The notes: generated from the sequence alone by a model not told the origin. Positions 36,617 to 46,255 are shown, counted from the first letter of the stretch. The stretch is DNA of 64,000 nt from Pectobacterium aroidearum (GCF_015689195.1 NZ_CP065044.1:2604001-2668000); one strand, 5' to 3'. Numbers and translations: made by a program.

Positions 36617-38715
36617 ATCTGCTGATTACCTGGCTGAACCGTATTGCGCTGAGCGCGATGCAGCGCTCCGAGGTCGTTGGTGCGGTCATCGTGATGTCTA
36701 TCGTTTTCATGATGATCATCCCGCTGCCTACCGGGCTGATCGATGTGCTCATCGCGCTCAACATCTGCGCCTCTTCTCTGCTGATCGTGCTGGCGATGTA
36801 TCTGCCCAAGCCGCTGGCCTTCTCGACGTTTCCCGCGGTGCTGTTGTTGACCACCATGTTCCGACTGGCGATCTCCATTTCCACCACACGCCAAATCCTG
36901 CTTCAGCAGGACGGTGGCCATATCGTTGAGGCCTTCGGTAACTACGTGGTAGGCGGGAATCTGGCGGTCGGTCTGGTTATCTTTCTGATTCTGACGGTGG
37001 TGAACTTTCTGGTGATCACCAAAGGCTCCGAGCGCGTAGCTGAGGTAGCGGCACGTTTCACGCTGGATGCGATGCCCGGCAAACAGATGTCCATCGACAG
37101 CGATCTGCGTGCCGGGCTGATCGAAGCCCATCAGGCGCGGCAGCGGCGCGAAAATCTGGCAAAAGAGAGTCAGTTATTCGGGGCGATGGACGGCGCGATG
37201 AAGTTCGTCAAAGGCGATGCCATTGCGTCGCTGGTTATCGTGTTCATCAACATGATCGGCGGTTTCGCCATCGGCGTGTTGCAGCACAATATGGCCGCGT
37301 CCGATGCCATGCACGTCTACTCGGTTCTGACTATCGGCGACGGACTGATCGCCCAGATCCCGGCGCTACTGATATCGCTGACTGCGGGGATGATCATCAC
37401 CCGCGTCTCAGCCGATGGGCAAAAAGTGGATGCCAATATTGGTCGGGAAATCGCGGAACAGCTCACCAGCCAGCCCAAAGCGTGGATCATCTCCTCCATC
37501 GGCATGTTTGGCTTTGCGCTGCTGCCGGGGATGCCGACGCTGGTGTTTGTCGCAATCAGTCTGGCGTCGCTCGGCAGTGGTCTGTTTCAGCTTTGGCGCA
37601 TCAAGCAGCAAGGTCAGTTGGATGCCAGCCAGTCGGAGGCGGACAACATGCCAGCCGAACAGAATGGCTATCAGGATCTGCGGCGTTTCAACCCCACCCG
37701 TGCCTATCTGCTGCTGTTTCATCCCATCTGGCAAGGACAGCCGACGGCGACGGCGCTGGTGCAGAATATCCGCCGCCTGCGTAACAAACTGGTCTATCGC
37801 TTCGGTTTTACGCTGCCGTCTTTTGATATCGAATTCAGCGATCGGCTGGCGGAGGATGAGTTTCAGTTTTGCGTCTATGAAATTCCCTACGTGAAAGCCA
37901 CCTTTGTCACCGATCGGTTGGCTGTTGCCAGTGCTGCCGTTGAACAGGTTGATACCGAGCTTGCCACGCCGGGTCCCACGCTGCGGGATGAAAGCCAATG
38001 GCTCTGGCTGCCGTTGGCTCATGTTTCGCAGCAGCCCGACGACGTACCGCGCTGGACAGCGGATGAGCTGATTCTGGCACGTATGGAGCAGGCTATTCAT
38101 CGTACCGGTTCACAATTCATCGGCTTGCAGGAAACCAAATCCATTCTGGCCTGGCTGGAGAGCGAACAGCCGGAATTGGCGCAGGAGCTACAGCGCATCA
38201 TGCCGCTCTCGCGTTTCGCCAGCGTGCTGCAACGGCTGGCTTCCGAACGCGTGCCGCTTCGATCGGTGCGCCCCATCGCCGAGGCGCTGATTGAAGTCGG
38301 CCAGCATGAGCGGGATACGCTGGCGCTGACCGACTACGTGCGCCTGGCGCTCAAATCGCAAATCTGCCACCAGTACAGCGATGAAAACAGCCTTGCCGTC
38401 TGGCTACTGACGCCGGAAAGCGAGGAACTGCTGCGTGATGCGCTGCGCCAGACGCAGAACGAAACCTTCTTCGCCCTGACACAGGACTACGCCTCAACGC
38501 TGCTCAGCCAACTGCGGCAGGCATTTCCGCCGCTCTCGTCGCAGCGCAGTCTGGTGCTGGTGGCGCAGGATTTACGCAGTCCGCTGCGTACCCTGTTACA
38601 AGACGAATTTCACCACGTTCCGGTGCTGTCCTTCACCGAACTGGAATCCACCCTGTCGATCAACGTCATTGGGCGTCTCGATCTTTACGACTCCCCCGAT
38701 CCCTTTAGCGCATAG
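36613..38715 (+). CDS. hrcV: HrcV, major export-gate protein (SctV)
   Basis: A 700-residue inner-membrane protein of the FHIPEP family that forms the nonameric export gate. About eight transmembrane helices occupy residues 15-320. The conserved loop with GSERVAEVAARFTLDAMPGK-type sequence (about 138-160) is present, as is the SLTAGMIITRVS stretch. The large cytoplasmic domain (about 360-700) binds chaperones and effectors. It begins inside the last codons of hrpJ. Confidence 0.97.
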   Translation: MNLLITWLNRIALSAMQRSEVVGAVIVMSIVFMMIIPLPTGLIDVLIALNICASSLLIVLAMYLPKPLAFSTFPAVLLLTTMFRLAISISTTRQILLQQDGGHIVEAFGNYVVGGNLAVGLVIFLILTVVNFLVITKGSERVAEVAARFTLDAMPGKQMSIDSDLRAGLIEAHQARQRRENLAKESQLFGAMDGAMKFVKGDAIASLVIVFINMIGGFAIGVLQHNMAASDAMHVYSVLTIGDGLIAQIPALLISLTAGMIITRVSADGQKVDANIGREIAEQLTSQPKAWIISSIGMFGFALLPGMPTLVFVAISLASLGSGLFQLWRIKQQGQLDASQSEADNMPAEQNGYQDLRRFNPTRAYLLLFHPIWQGQPTATALVQNIRRLRNKLVYRFGFTLPSFDIEFSDRLAEDEFQFCVYEIPYVKATFVTDRLAVASAAVEQVDTELATPGPTLRDESQWLWLPLAHVSQQPDDVPRWTADELILARMEQAIHRTGSQFIGLQETKSILAWLESEQPELAQELQRIMPLSRFASVLQRLASERVPLRSVRPIAEALIEVGQHERDTLALTDYVRLALKSQICHQYSDENSLAVWLLTPESEELLRDALRQTQNETFFALTQDYASTLLSQLRQAFPPLSSQRSLVLVAQDLRSPLRTLLQDEFHHVPVLSFTELESTLSINVIGRLDLYDSPDPFSA

Positions 38716-38724
38716 GAACACACC

Positions 38725-39654
38725 ATGTTTGAATTACGCGTGCTGACTGGTTTACATCGCGGTGCGGCGCTGCCGCTCTGTGGAAACGCCTGGCGCATCG
38801 GTGCAGCCGATGATGCCGATCTCGTGCTCTACGATCCCGGTATAGCGCCTTGCCACGGCCAGTTAGAGAAGACCGCTGACGGCTGGGCGCTCAGCGCACA
38901 GGATGGTGCGTTATGTAATGCGGAAGGCCATACCGTCGAACAGATTGACGCACTGCCGCCCGGCACGCCCTTTGCGCTGGGGCAGATTTGGCTCTGCATT
39001 GTCGCGGCGGATACCCCCTGGCCTGACGACAGCGAAACGCCTCCGACCGCAGAAGAAGATGTTCCCCCAGTGGAACCATCCGCCGACGAACCGCCAGTTC
39101 ATATCGCGGCGCCTATCCCTACGCCCGCGCCACGCCTGCCGCTGTGGGCCAAAGCCAGCTATCTGCTGCTTGGCGCATTGTTGCTGGTGATGGTAGGCAG
39201 TTGGCAACTACAGGAGAGCGTCGCGATGCCTGCCGCCCCGCCGCCGCAGGATACCCGCAAACCGCTCAGCACGCTGCCACAGCTAGAAAGCACGCTGCGC
39301 ATCATGTTGCAGGAGCGGGAACTGAGCGCGGCCGTGAAAGTGGCGGCGTATCAGGATCGCGTCACGCTCACCGGACAATTAACGCCGGACGATCAAAAAA
39401 AGCTGGAACGGATGCTCGCCCAACTCCACCAACGTTATAGAACCGCGCTGTCCGTGGATAACCGGACGCAGCTGAAAACGGAACAACTGCCGTTTCAGAT
39501 CGTTCAGGTGACGAGCGGGTCGCGGGCGAATGTCGTCACGGCGGATGGCCAGCGCTTTTTCATCGGCGATGAGATCGACAACCTGCGTCTGGTGAAAATT
39601 GATGAGCACCAGATTGAATTCAGCGGCAGACAACAGATAACGGTGAACTGGTAA
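38725..39654 (+). CDS. hrpQ: HrpQ, inner-membrane ring protein (SctD family)
   Basis: A 309-residue single-pass membrane protein that forms the outer part of the inner-membrane ring. A cytoplasmic FHA-like domain covers about residues 1-95. A Pro-rich linker follows, then a transmembrane helix at about 142-160, and a periplasmic part with a BON-like ring-building domain (about 185-245). GGAACACACC precedes the ATG, and the stop codon shares a base with the hrcN start (TAATG). Confidence 0.92.
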   Translation: MFELRVLTGLHRGAALPLCGNAWRIGAADDADLVLYDPGIAPCHGQLEKTADGWALSAQDGALCNAEGHTVEQIDALPPGTPFALGQIWLCIVAADTPWPDDSETPPTAEEDVPPVEPSADEPPVHIAAPIPTPAPRLPLWAKASYLLLGALLLVMVGSWQLQESVAMPAAPPPQDTRKPLSTLPQLESTLRIMLQERELSAAVKVAAYQDRVTLTGQLTPDDQKKLERMLAQLHQRYRTALSVDNRTQLKTEQLPFQIVQVTSGSRANVVTADGQRFFIGDEIDNLRLVKIDEHQIEFSGRQQITVNW

Positions 39655-41021
39655 TGCAGACACAACCTTCTTCTTTCCCCCTGCTCGATCAGTGGGTCGC
39701 ACGGCAGCGCCAGCATTTGGCAGGTTATGCGCCCGTGGAGAAAAAAGGCCGCGTCATGGCCGTCAGCGGCATCTTGCTGGAGTGCAGTCTGCCGCAGGCG
39801 CGCATTGGCGACCTGTGCTGGGTGGCACGCCAGGACGACAGCCAGATGATGGCCGAAGTCGTAGGGTTTAGCCCAGACAATACCTTTCTCTCCGCGCTCG
39901 GGGCGCTGGACGGCATCGCTCAGGGTGCAACCGTGACGCCGCTGTATCAGCCGCACTGCATTCAGGTGTCGGAACGTTTGCTGGGCAGCGTGCTGGACGG
40001 GTTTGGGCGGGCGCTGGAGGACGATGGTGAGAGCGCGTTTGTCGAACCCGGTCATGCTACAGGTCGCACGCAGCCGGTGCTGGGCGATGCCCCGCCGCCG
40101 ACCTCCCGACCGCGCATCAGCCAGCCGCTCCCCACCGGATTGCGCGCCGTCGATGGCCTACTAACCATCGGTCAGGGGCAACGCGTCGGCATCTTCGCCG
40201 GCGCGGGCTGCGGCAAAACCACGCTACTGGCCGAACTGGCACGTAATACGCCGTGCGACGCCATTGTTTTCGGGCTGATTGGCGAACGTGGCCGCGAACT
40301 GCGCGAGTTTCTCGATCACGAACTGGACGATGAACTGCGCAGTCGCACCGTGCTGGTGTGTTCCACCTCCGACCGCAGCAGCATGGAACGTGCGCGCGCG
40401 GCGTTCACTGCCACGGCTATCGCCGAGGCTTACCGCGCCGAAGGCCGTCAGGTGCTGCTGATTATTGATTCCCTGACGCGTTTCGCTCGTGCCCAGCGCG
40501 AAATCGGTCTGGCGCTCGGGGAACCGCAGGGGCGCGGCGGACTGCCGCCGTCGGTCTATACGCTGCTGCCGCGGTTGGTCGAACGCGCCGGACAAACGGA
40601 AGACGGCGCCATCACCGCGCTCTATTCCGTGCTGATTGAACAGGATTCCATGAACGATCCGGTCGCCGACGAAGTCCGTTCATTGATTGACGGGCACATC
40701 GTGCTCGCCCGACGTTTGGCGGAACAGGGGCATTATCCGGCTATCGACGTGCTGGCCAGCCTGAGCCGCACCATGAGTAACGTCGTAGATACCGATCACA
40801 CCCGCAACGCGGGCGGCGTACGGCGTCTGATGGCGGCGTACAAACAGGTTGAGATGCTAATTCGCCTCGGCGAATACCAGCCCGGCCATGATGTACTGAC
40901 CGATTCCGCCGTCAACGCCCATGCAGAAATCACGCAGTTTCTTCGTCAGTCAATGCGTGAACCGATGCCTTATGGCGTGATTCAGCAACAGCTCGCCGGA
41001 GTCAGCCGCTATGCCCCATAA
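39654..41021 (+). CDS. hrcN: HrcN, type III secretion ATPase (SctN)
   Basis: A 455-residue F1-like hexameric ATPase that strips chaperones and unfolds substrates at the base of the injectisome. Walker A GAGCGKT is at residues 183-189, Walker B is in VLLIIDSLTRFA (about 271-282), and the type III-specific GERGREL motif and the catalytic Glu region (SVYTLLPRLVERAG) are all intact. It is preceded by hrpQ (1-base overlap) and overlaps hrpO by 11 bases. Confidence 0.97.
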   Translation: MQTQPSSFPLLDQWVARQRQHLAGYAPVEKKGRVMAVSGILLECSLPQARIGDLCWVARQDDSQMMAEVVGFSPDNTFLSALGALDGIAQGATVTPLYQPHCIQVSERLLGSVLDGFGRALEDDGESAFVEPGHATGRTQPVLGDAPPPTSRPRISQPLPTGLRAVDGLLTIGQGQRVGIFAGAGCGKTTLLAELARNTPCDAIVFGLIGERGRELREFLDHELDDELRSRTVLVCSTSDRSSMERARAAFTATAIAEAYRAEGRQVLLIIDSLTRFARAQREIGLALGEPQGRGGLPPSVYTLLPRLVERAGQTEDGAITALYSVLIEQDSMNDPVADEVRSLIDGHIVLARRLAEQGHYPAIDVLASLSRTMSNVVDTDHTRNAGGVRRLMAAYKQVEMLIRLGEYQPGHDVLTDSAVNAHAEITQFLRQSMREPMPYGVIQQQLAGVSRYAP

Positions 41022-41448
41022 CACCGAACGCGATGCCGAATTACAGACCGTGTTGAATCTGCTGATGCCGATACGCCGTCAACGCTTAAGCCGCAGCGAG
41101 CGCCAACAGCGGCAGGAAGAACAGCAGTTGATCCGGATTGCGGAGCAGCAGCAGCGTCATCAGCAACAGGTTGACGCGCTGCAACAAGCTAGCCAGACGC
41201 AGCGCGACCAGTTTGCCCGAGACACTCAGGGGCAACGCCAAACGCTGGAAAATCTGAAAAAGCGCCTTGCCGCCGAACAGCGCTTACTCGGCGAGATAGC
41301 GGCAGAAACGCAGCAGGTACAAGCCACACAACAGCAATATCACGATCAGCAGCGCCAGGTTGATCACGCCCGAGAGGCCACTCGCCAATGCCAGAAGGCA
41401 GTGGAGAAACTGGAATATCTGCTGACGTTACCTCAGGAGCACGTATGA
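41011..41448 (+). CDS. hrpO: HrpO, ATPase central stalk protein (SctO)
   Basis: A 145-residue protein made of two long antiparallel coiled-coil helices, extremely rich in Gln, Arg and Glu, as in the YscO/FliJ family that forms the stalk in the HrcN ring. There is no signal peptide or membrane segment. It overlaps hrcN by 11 bases and hrpP by 4 (ATGA). Confidence 0.9.
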   Translation: MPHNTERDAELQTVLNLLMPIRRQRLSRSERQQRQEEQQLIRIAEQQQRHQQQVDALQQASQTQRDQFARDTQGQRQTLENLKKRLAAEQRLLGEIAAETQQVQATQQQYHDQQRQVDHAREATRQCQKAVEKLEYLLTLPQEHV

Positions 41449-41990
41449 ACAACCGACAGATTGCGTCATCCGAATCTACGGCGACGCAGAACGCGCAGGC
41501 CGTACTGCACGGTAAATCCTCTCGCGCAGACGGCTCACAGCATGATCCACAACCCGATCTACAACATAGCGATTTCTGGGAAGCCTTCACATTTTCAGAT
41601 GGCTTTGAAGACGCGTTCTATCAGGATACGCCAGTCGCTTTATCACCGAGCGGTGCTCTCAATGCCCCGTTGCCGTTGCAGACTGACGCGTCGGACAACC
41701 CACAATATGTGACACCGTCACCGTGGCAGCCACTGCAATGTGAACTGATTGAAGCGATGGACAACATCTGCGCCCCGCCGTTTGCCTTTAGCCTGCAACT
41801 GCCGCAGTTAGGCGATATCGATGCACGCTTAGCCACTCTGGTACCGCGCGGCTGGGATATTTCTCTGCGTTTTAGCCGGGAAAGCTACCACCAGTTAAAA
41901 GATAGGCGCGAAGCCTGCCGCCATTCGCTCGCCAGCGCGTTGGATTGCCCGATAAACCTGCGTTTTGACGCCAGGGAGTATGAGCGATGA
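41445..41990 (+). CDS. hrpP: HrpP, pilus length/substrate-switch regulator (SctP family)
   Basis: A 181-residue protein with a polar, disordered N-terminal half and a folded C-terminal domain (about 95-175) of the type III secretion specificity switch (T3S4) type. In P. syringae HrpP controls the change from pilin to effector export. The start is the ATG at 41445, overlapping the hrpO stop; a longer frame from 41388 lies within hrpO. It overlaps hrcQ by 4 bases. Confidence 0.88.
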   Translation: MNNRQIASSESTATQNAQAVLHGKSSRADGSQHDPQPDLQHSDFWEAFTFSDGFEDAFYQDTPVALSPSGALNAPLPLQTDASDNPQYVTPSPWQPLQCELIEAMDNICAPPFAFSLQLPQLGDIDARLATLVPRGWDISLRFSRESYHQLKDRREACRHSLASALDCPINLRFDAREYER

Positions 41991-43147
41991 GTTCAAATTC
42001 CCCACACATTCGAACGCTGACACTGCCGACGCTGCGTGCGCAGCACGCCCGCATCCGCTCGATGCTGGCCACAGGGCTAGTGCTGCCGTTTATCCGCGAG
42101 GGGTACGAGGGCCGACTGCATCTTCAACTGACGAACGAATGCGTGCTGGCAGAGGAATCGTTCTCTGCACAACCACACGGTTGGCGTAGCGATATTGGCG
42201 ATATCTCACTGACCGATCCGTTCCCGGTGCTCAGCCTGCTGTCGGACTGCCCGCTGCTGCCGCTATCTGAAGACGATGATGCGGCACAGGAGTGGTACTG
42301 GACGCTCTACAACCAGTCACTTAATCCCGTCCTGCGCGCGCTCGTCGGCGAGATTTATCCGCTGGGTATGGGTCATGAAACGCCGCACGACAAGGGTGCC
42401 GCCCTCTGTGCCTGGCTTTGTGTTAGCTGGAATGGCATTACCGCACGCAGCCGGATGCAGGCCGCTGACGCTGTCTGGCTGGCATTGTTTTCTCGCGCAG
42501 GCTGGCACCGTCAGCGCCGTGCACTCCCCGGAGGAATGACGATCGCTCTGCCACTCACACTGGCTGATGCCGTAGTGCCGCTGCCCGCGTTACACCATTT
42601 GTGTACGGGTGACCTCATTCTGCCCAACCGTCCGTGGTTTACCCCCTCTGGAGAAGGAACATTGTCATCCGGCACGCTGCGCCTGCACGGCACATTACAG
42701 CTCACCGCACATGCACCCTATACCTTTACCATTACCGACATGGAGACTGTCTCAATGCCCTCGTCTGCTACCGATACAATGTTCGCCGATCCTCACTCAG
42801 AGGCATCGGCATTTGAATTCACGCAAGAAAGTGACAATGTCACCGAAAACTTGCCACCGCTGCCGGTTACCTTACACCTTCGCTGCGGCAGCCTGACGAT
42901 GACGCTAACGGAATTGCAGCATCTTGCCAACGGTAGCGTGTTAACACTGCGCGACGTGGTGCCGGGACAAGCCTGGCTGTATTACGGCGATATCGCTCTG
43001 GCGAGCGGTGATCTGGTCGATGTGGAAGGCCGGCTGGGGCTACAGATTACCCAGCGCTTTGCTGCACCGACACATTTTTCCGCACCAACACAAAGTCTGC
43101 CGGCAGTGGATGAGGATCACGCCGTCGAACCGGAGCTGGCACCATGA
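41987..43147 (+). CDS. hrcQ: HrcQ, sorting-platform/C-ring protein (SctQ), full length
   Basis: A 386-residue cytoplasmic protein of the SctQ/FliN family. The N-terminal two-thirds contains a first SPOA-like region (about 180-250). Residues of about 290-360 form the C-terminal SPOA domain ([33 protein letters not shown]). A polar linker at about 255-288 joins the parts. P. syringae splits this protein into HrcQA and HrcQB; here it is one frame, but an internal start at 42755 could still give the second piece. The gene is coupled to hrpP (ATGA) and to hrcR. Confidence 0.93.
   Translation: MSSNSPHIRTLTLPTLRAQHARIRSMLATGLVLPFIREGYEGRLHLQLTNECVLAEESFSAQPHGWRSDIGDISLTDPFPVLSLLSDCPLLPLSEDDDAAQEWYWTLYNQSLNPVLRALVGEIYPLGMGHETPHDKGAALCAWLCVSWNGITARSRMQAADAVWLALFSRAGWHRQRRALPGGMTIALPLTLADAVVPLPALHHLCTGDLILPNRPWFTPSGEGTLSSGTLRLHGTLQLTAHAPYTFTITDMETVSMPSSATDTMFADPHSEASAFEFTQESDNVTENLPPLPVTLHLRCGSLTMTLTELQHLANGSVLTLRDVVPGQAWLYYGDIALASGDLVDVEGRLGLQITQRFAAPTHFSAPTQSLPAVDEDHAVEPELAP
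42755..43147 (+). CDS. Possible internal translation product of hrcQ (C-terminal HrcQB-like subunit)
   Basis: An in-frame ATG at codon 257 of hrcQ lies nine bases after GGAG. It would yield a 130-residue protein consisting of the linker plus the C-terminal SPOA domain, the same size class as the separate HrcQB of P. syringae and the internally started short forms known for Yersinia YscQ and Salmonella SpaO. Position and spacing are seen; expression is inferred. Confidence 0.5.
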   Translation: MPSSATDTMFADPHSEASAFEFTQESDNVTENLPPLPVTLHLRCGSLTMTLTELQHLANGSVLTLRDVVPGQAWLYYGDIALASGDLVDVEGRLGLQITQRFAAPTHFSAPTQSLPAVDEDHAVEPELAP

Positions 43148-43797
43148 CCTCCGGCGCATTCGACCCGTTGATGTTTGCGCTCTTCCTGGGCGCACTCTCC
43201 CTGATTCCGCTGATGATGATTGTCTGCACCTGCTTTCTGAAGATTGCCATTGTGCTGTTGATCACCCGCAACGCCATCGGGGTACAGCAAGTACCGCCCA
43301 ATATGGCGCTGTACGGCATCGCGCTCGCGGCAACGCTGTTTGTGATGGCGCCGGTCTTTCAGGACATCAGCAAGCGCGTGCAGGAAAAGCCGCTGGATAT
43401 GACCGATATCACGTCGCTTCAGGCCAGCGTGACCTACGGTCTGGAACCGCTGCAAACCTTTATGTCGCGCAACGTTGACCCGGATATTCTCACCCATCTG
43501 CATGAGAACAGCCTGCAAATGTGGCCCGCGTCGCTATCCGAAAAGGTGAATACGCAAAATCTGCTGCTGGTGATCCCGGCTTTCGTGCTGTCGGAGCTAC
43601 AGGCTGGGTTCAAAATCGGCTTCCTGATTTATATCCCGTTTATCGTCATCGACCTCATCGTCTCCAACGTGCTACTGGCGCTGGGGATGCAGATGGTCGC
43701 GCCAATGACGCTGTCGCTGCCGTTAAAGCTGCTGCTGTTCGTGCTGGTGAACGGCTGGACACGGCTGCTTGACGGCCTGTTTTACAGCTATCTGTGA
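43144..43797 (+). CDS. hrcR: HrcR, export-apparatus membrane protein (SctR)
   Basis: A 217-residue inner-membrane protein of the FliP/SctR family. It has four hydrophobic segments (about 10-40, 48-75, 155-180, 185-205) and the family stretch [19 protein letters not shown] near the N-terminus. It forms the core of the export gate with HrcS and HrcT. It overlaps hrcQ by 4 bases. Confidence 0.97.
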   Translation: MTSGAFDPLMFALFLGALSLIPLMMIVCTCFLKIAIVLLITRNAIGVQQVPPNMALYGIALAATLFVMAPVFQDISKRVQEKPLDMTDITSLQASVTYGLEPLQTFMSRNVDPDILTHLHENSLQMWPASLSEKVNTQNLLLVIPAFVLSELQAGFKIGFLIYIPFIVIDLIVSNVLLALGMQMVAPMTLSLPLKLLLFVLVNGWTRLLDGLFYSYL

Positions 43798-43804
43798 GGC
43801 CGCG

Positions 43805-44065
43805 ATGGAAATAATCACACTTTTCCGTCAGGCCATGGTGATGGTCGTGCTGCTCTCGGCGCCGCCGCTGCTGGTTGCGGTGATCGTCGGCGTGCTGATC
43901 TCGCTGCTACAGGCGGTGATGCAGTTACAGGATCAAACGCTGCCCTTCGCCGTCAAGCTGATTTCCGTCGGGTTGGCGTTGGCGCTCTGCGGACGCTGGA
44001 TTGGCGTAGAGCTGATGCAGTTGGCTATTACCGCATTCAACATGATTGCGCAGACCGGGGTATAA
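43805..44065 (+). CDS. hrcS: HrcS, export-apparatus membrane protein (SctS)
   Basis: An 86-residue protein with two transmembrane helices (about 12-38 and 50-75) joined by the conserved QDQTLPFAVK loop, typical of the FliQ/SctS family. The chosen ATG at 43805 has GAGG upstream; a longer frame from 43769 overlaps hrcR. It lies 7 bases after hrcR. Confidence 0.95.
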   Translation: MEIITLFRQAMVMVVLLSAPPLLVAVIVGVLISLLQAVMQLQDQTLPFAVKLISVGLALALCGRWIGVELMQLAITAFNMIAQTGV

Positions 44066-44071
44066 ATCCGC

Positions 44072-44872
44072 ATGATCGCCACCATTCAGCACGTTTACGA
44101 CTTTATCATCGCCATAACGCTCGGTATCGCCCGGCTGTATCCCTGCTTTATTCTGGTGCCGGTTCTTTCACTCAACGTGCTGAAAGGCATGATGCGCAAC
44201 GCGGTGGTGATTTCCCTGACGCTGCTGCCTGCTCCCATCGTGCAACAGCAACTCCTGCTGACGCCGCTGTCCTGGCCGATGCTGCCCGGCCTGCTGTTGA
44301 AAGAGATTATTGTCGGGCTGCTCATCGCATTGATTCTGGCGATGCCGTTCTGGCTGTTTGAATCCGTCGGCGCCCTGTTCGATAACCAGCGCGGCGCGTT
44401 GATGGGCGGTCAGCTCAACCCTGCACTGGGCTCGGACGCCACGCCGCTTGGCCATCTACTGAAACAGACCCTGATTCTGCTGCTGATTATTGGTATCGGC
44501 CTGAAGGGACTAACGCAGCTGATATGGGACAGCTACCAGATCTGGCCGGTACTGTCCTGGCTGCCCGCGCCGGGCGAACAAGGGTTTGAGGTCTACCTCG
44601 ATCTGCTGGCCGATACCTTCACCCATCTGGTGGTGTACGCCGGGCCACTGGTGGCGCTACTGCTGCTGTTGGAATTCAGTATTGCGCTACTCAGTCTGTA
44701 TAGCCCACAGCTTCAGGTCTTCGTCCTCTCCATTCCGGCTAAGTGTCTGGTCGGGATGGCCTTTTTCATCGTCTACCTGCCAGTGTTGCAGTATCTGGGC
44801 AGTGACAGACTGAAGGGACTACCGGATCTTAAGCACCTGCTCCCACTACTTTTTACGGCATCGAATAGCTAA
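44072..44872 (+). CDS. hrcT: HrcT, export-apparatus membrane protein (SctT)
   Basis: A 266-residue FliR/SctT-family inner-membrane protein with about six or seven hydrophobic helices spread over its length. The family stretch LKEIIVGLLIALILAMPFW-like region at about 72-92 and the FDNQRGALMGGQLNP-type loop (about 105-120) are clear. It starts 6 bases after hrcS and lies 12 bases before hrcU. Confidence 0.96.
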   Translation: MIATIQHVYDFIIAITLGIARLYPCFILVPVLSLNVLKGMMRNAVVISLTLLPAPIVQQQLLLTPLSWPMLPGLLLKEIIVGLLIALILAMPFWLFESVGALFDNQRGALMGGQLNPALGSDATPLGHLLKQTLILLLIIGIGLKGLTQLIWDSYQIWPVLSWLPAPGEQGFEVYLDLLADTFTHLVVYAGPLVALLLLLEFSIALLSLYSPQLQVFVLSIPAKCLVGMAFFIVYLPVLQYLGSDRLKGLPDLKHLLPLLFTASNS

Positions 44873-44884
44873 TCAGGCGGAACC

Positions 44885-45964
44885 ATGAGCGAGAAAACGG
44901 AACAGCCCACAGATAAAAAGCTGGAAGACGCGCGCCGTAAAGGAGAAGTCGGACAAAGTCAGGATGTGCCCAAGCTGCTGATCTGCGTCGGTCTACTGGA
45001 GTGCGTGTTGGCATTAGCGGACAGCACCATGGGGAAACTCCAAACGCTGGTGCAATTGCCGCTACAACGGCTGGATGCGCCGTTTGCGCAGGTGGCGAAA
45101 GAAGTCTTTCATGACGCCGCCGTGCTGGCAGGCACACTCTGCCTGTTAGCCGCCGCGATTGCCGTCTTGCTGCGCATTGTGGGCGGCTGGATCCAGTATG
45201 GCCCGCTGTTTGCGCCCGAAGCGCTGAAGCTCGATCTCAATCGACTGAACCCGATTAACCAGTTTAAGCAGATGTTTTCGATGCGTAAGCTGGTGGAAAT
45301 GCTGACCAATATCCTGAAAGCCGTAGTGATCGGTACGGTCTTTTATAAAGTGGTGGTGCCGGAGCTGGAAGCGCTGGTCGAATTAGCCTATGGCGATCTA
45401 CACGGCTTTTGGCAAGGGGTGAAAGCGCTGCTGACGCGTATTGCCCGCACCACGCTGACGGCGCTTTTAGTGCTATCTGCACTGGATTTCGGCCTGCAAA
45501 AGTATTTCTTTCTCAAACAGCAGCGTATGAGCCATGAGGATTTACGCAACGAGCACAAGGATTCCGAAGGCGATCCCCACATGAAAGGCCATCGTAAGTC
45601 GCTGGCACACGAACTGATGAACGAACCCGCCGCCCCGCGCCCCAAAGCCAAAGTCGAAGACGCCGATATGCTGCTGGTGAACCCAACGCACTATGCGGTG
45701 GGACTTTACTATCGTCCCGGCAAAACGCCGTTACCGCGCATCTTGTTTAAAGGGGAAGATAGTGCGGCGCAGGAACTCATCGCTCAGGCGAAAAAAGCAG
45801 ACATTCCGGTGATTCGCTTCATCTGGCTGACCCGTACGCTGTATCGCACCACGCCGGAAGGCCAGTACATTCCGCGCGAAACGCTTCAGGCCGTAGCGCA
45901 GGTGTATCGCGTTCTTCGCCAGCTCGAAGACGAGCAAAAACGCGATATTATCGAGATGGAGTGA
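44885..45964 (+). CDS. hrcU: HrcU, autocleaving substrate-switch protein (SctU)
   Basis: A 359-residue FlhB/SctU-family protein. The N-terminus (SEKTEQPTDKKLEDARRKGE) is the family hallmark. Four transmembrane helices lie within about 30-215. The cytoplasmic autocleavage motif NPTH begins at Asn266, which is intact. It is the last gene of the hrpJ operon. No obvious factor-independent terminator follows directly; the structured repeat at 46007-46255 begins 43 bases later. Confidence 0.97.
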   Translation: MSEKTEQPTDKKLEDARRKGEVGQSQDVPKLLICVGLLECVLALADSTMGKLQTLVQLPLQRLDAPFAQVAKEVFHDAAVLAGTLCLLAAAIAVLLRIVGGWIQYGPLFAPEALKLDLNRLNPINQFKQMFSMRKLVEMLTNILKAVVIGTVFYKVVVPELEALVELAYGDLHGFWQGVKALLTRIARTTLTALLVLSALDFGLQKYFFLKQQRMSHEDLRNEHKDSEGDPHMKGHRKSLAHELMNEPAAPRPKAKVEDADMLLVNPTHYAVGLYYRPGKTPLPRILFKGEDSAAQELIAQAKKADIPVIRFIWLTRTLYRTTPEGQYIPRETLQAVAQVYRVLRQLEDEQKRDIIEME

Positions 45965-46006
45965 ATGTAAAACAAAGGCATCGCGTTTCTGTCTGCACCG
46001 AGCAAT

Positions 46007-46255
46007 GTTTCGTGCGCATCAGCCAACGTGGATTTCTTCAACTCTCCCAGTGTGCGCCCGACATGGGGCGGCTCACTCGCCGCCGCCCCATGGCCCCAGG
46101 CTTTTCACGGAAATCTCGTCGCTACGCGATGCTTTCGGCGTTCGTGACTGCTATTCGGGTTCGCCAGTGACGCGCTCCATGCGCGGCACTGACTTTCGCG
46201 GCGTCCTGCCGCTCACCCGGCAGTCACGCTCGCCTCAACGCGATTTTTTACGTGA
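46007..46255. repeat. Structured intergenic element, copy 1 (downstream of hrcU)
   Basis: A gene-free 347-base gap (45965-46311) holds an element that matches 60856-61103. In order it shows the box GTTTCGTGCGC (46007); a perfect 10-bp hairpin (arms 46063-46072 and 46082-46091, loop TCACTCGCC); a stem GGCG/CGCC (46137-46140, 46162-46165); a hairpin CAGTG-A-CGCG/CGCG-G-CACTG (46165-46191); and GCGGC/GCCGC (46198-46212). A closing long-range stem joins TCACG-G-AAATC (46105-46115) with GATTT-TTTA-CGTGA (46242-46255). Every stem has a counterpart in copy 2. Not recognised as ERIC, REP or an insertion sequence. Confidence 0.8.

Noticed and set aside
37408-38100. A 230-codon minus-strand frame opposite hrcV
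   Set aside because: hrcV is a universally conserved gene in this position; the antisense product is compositionally biased and unrecognisable.
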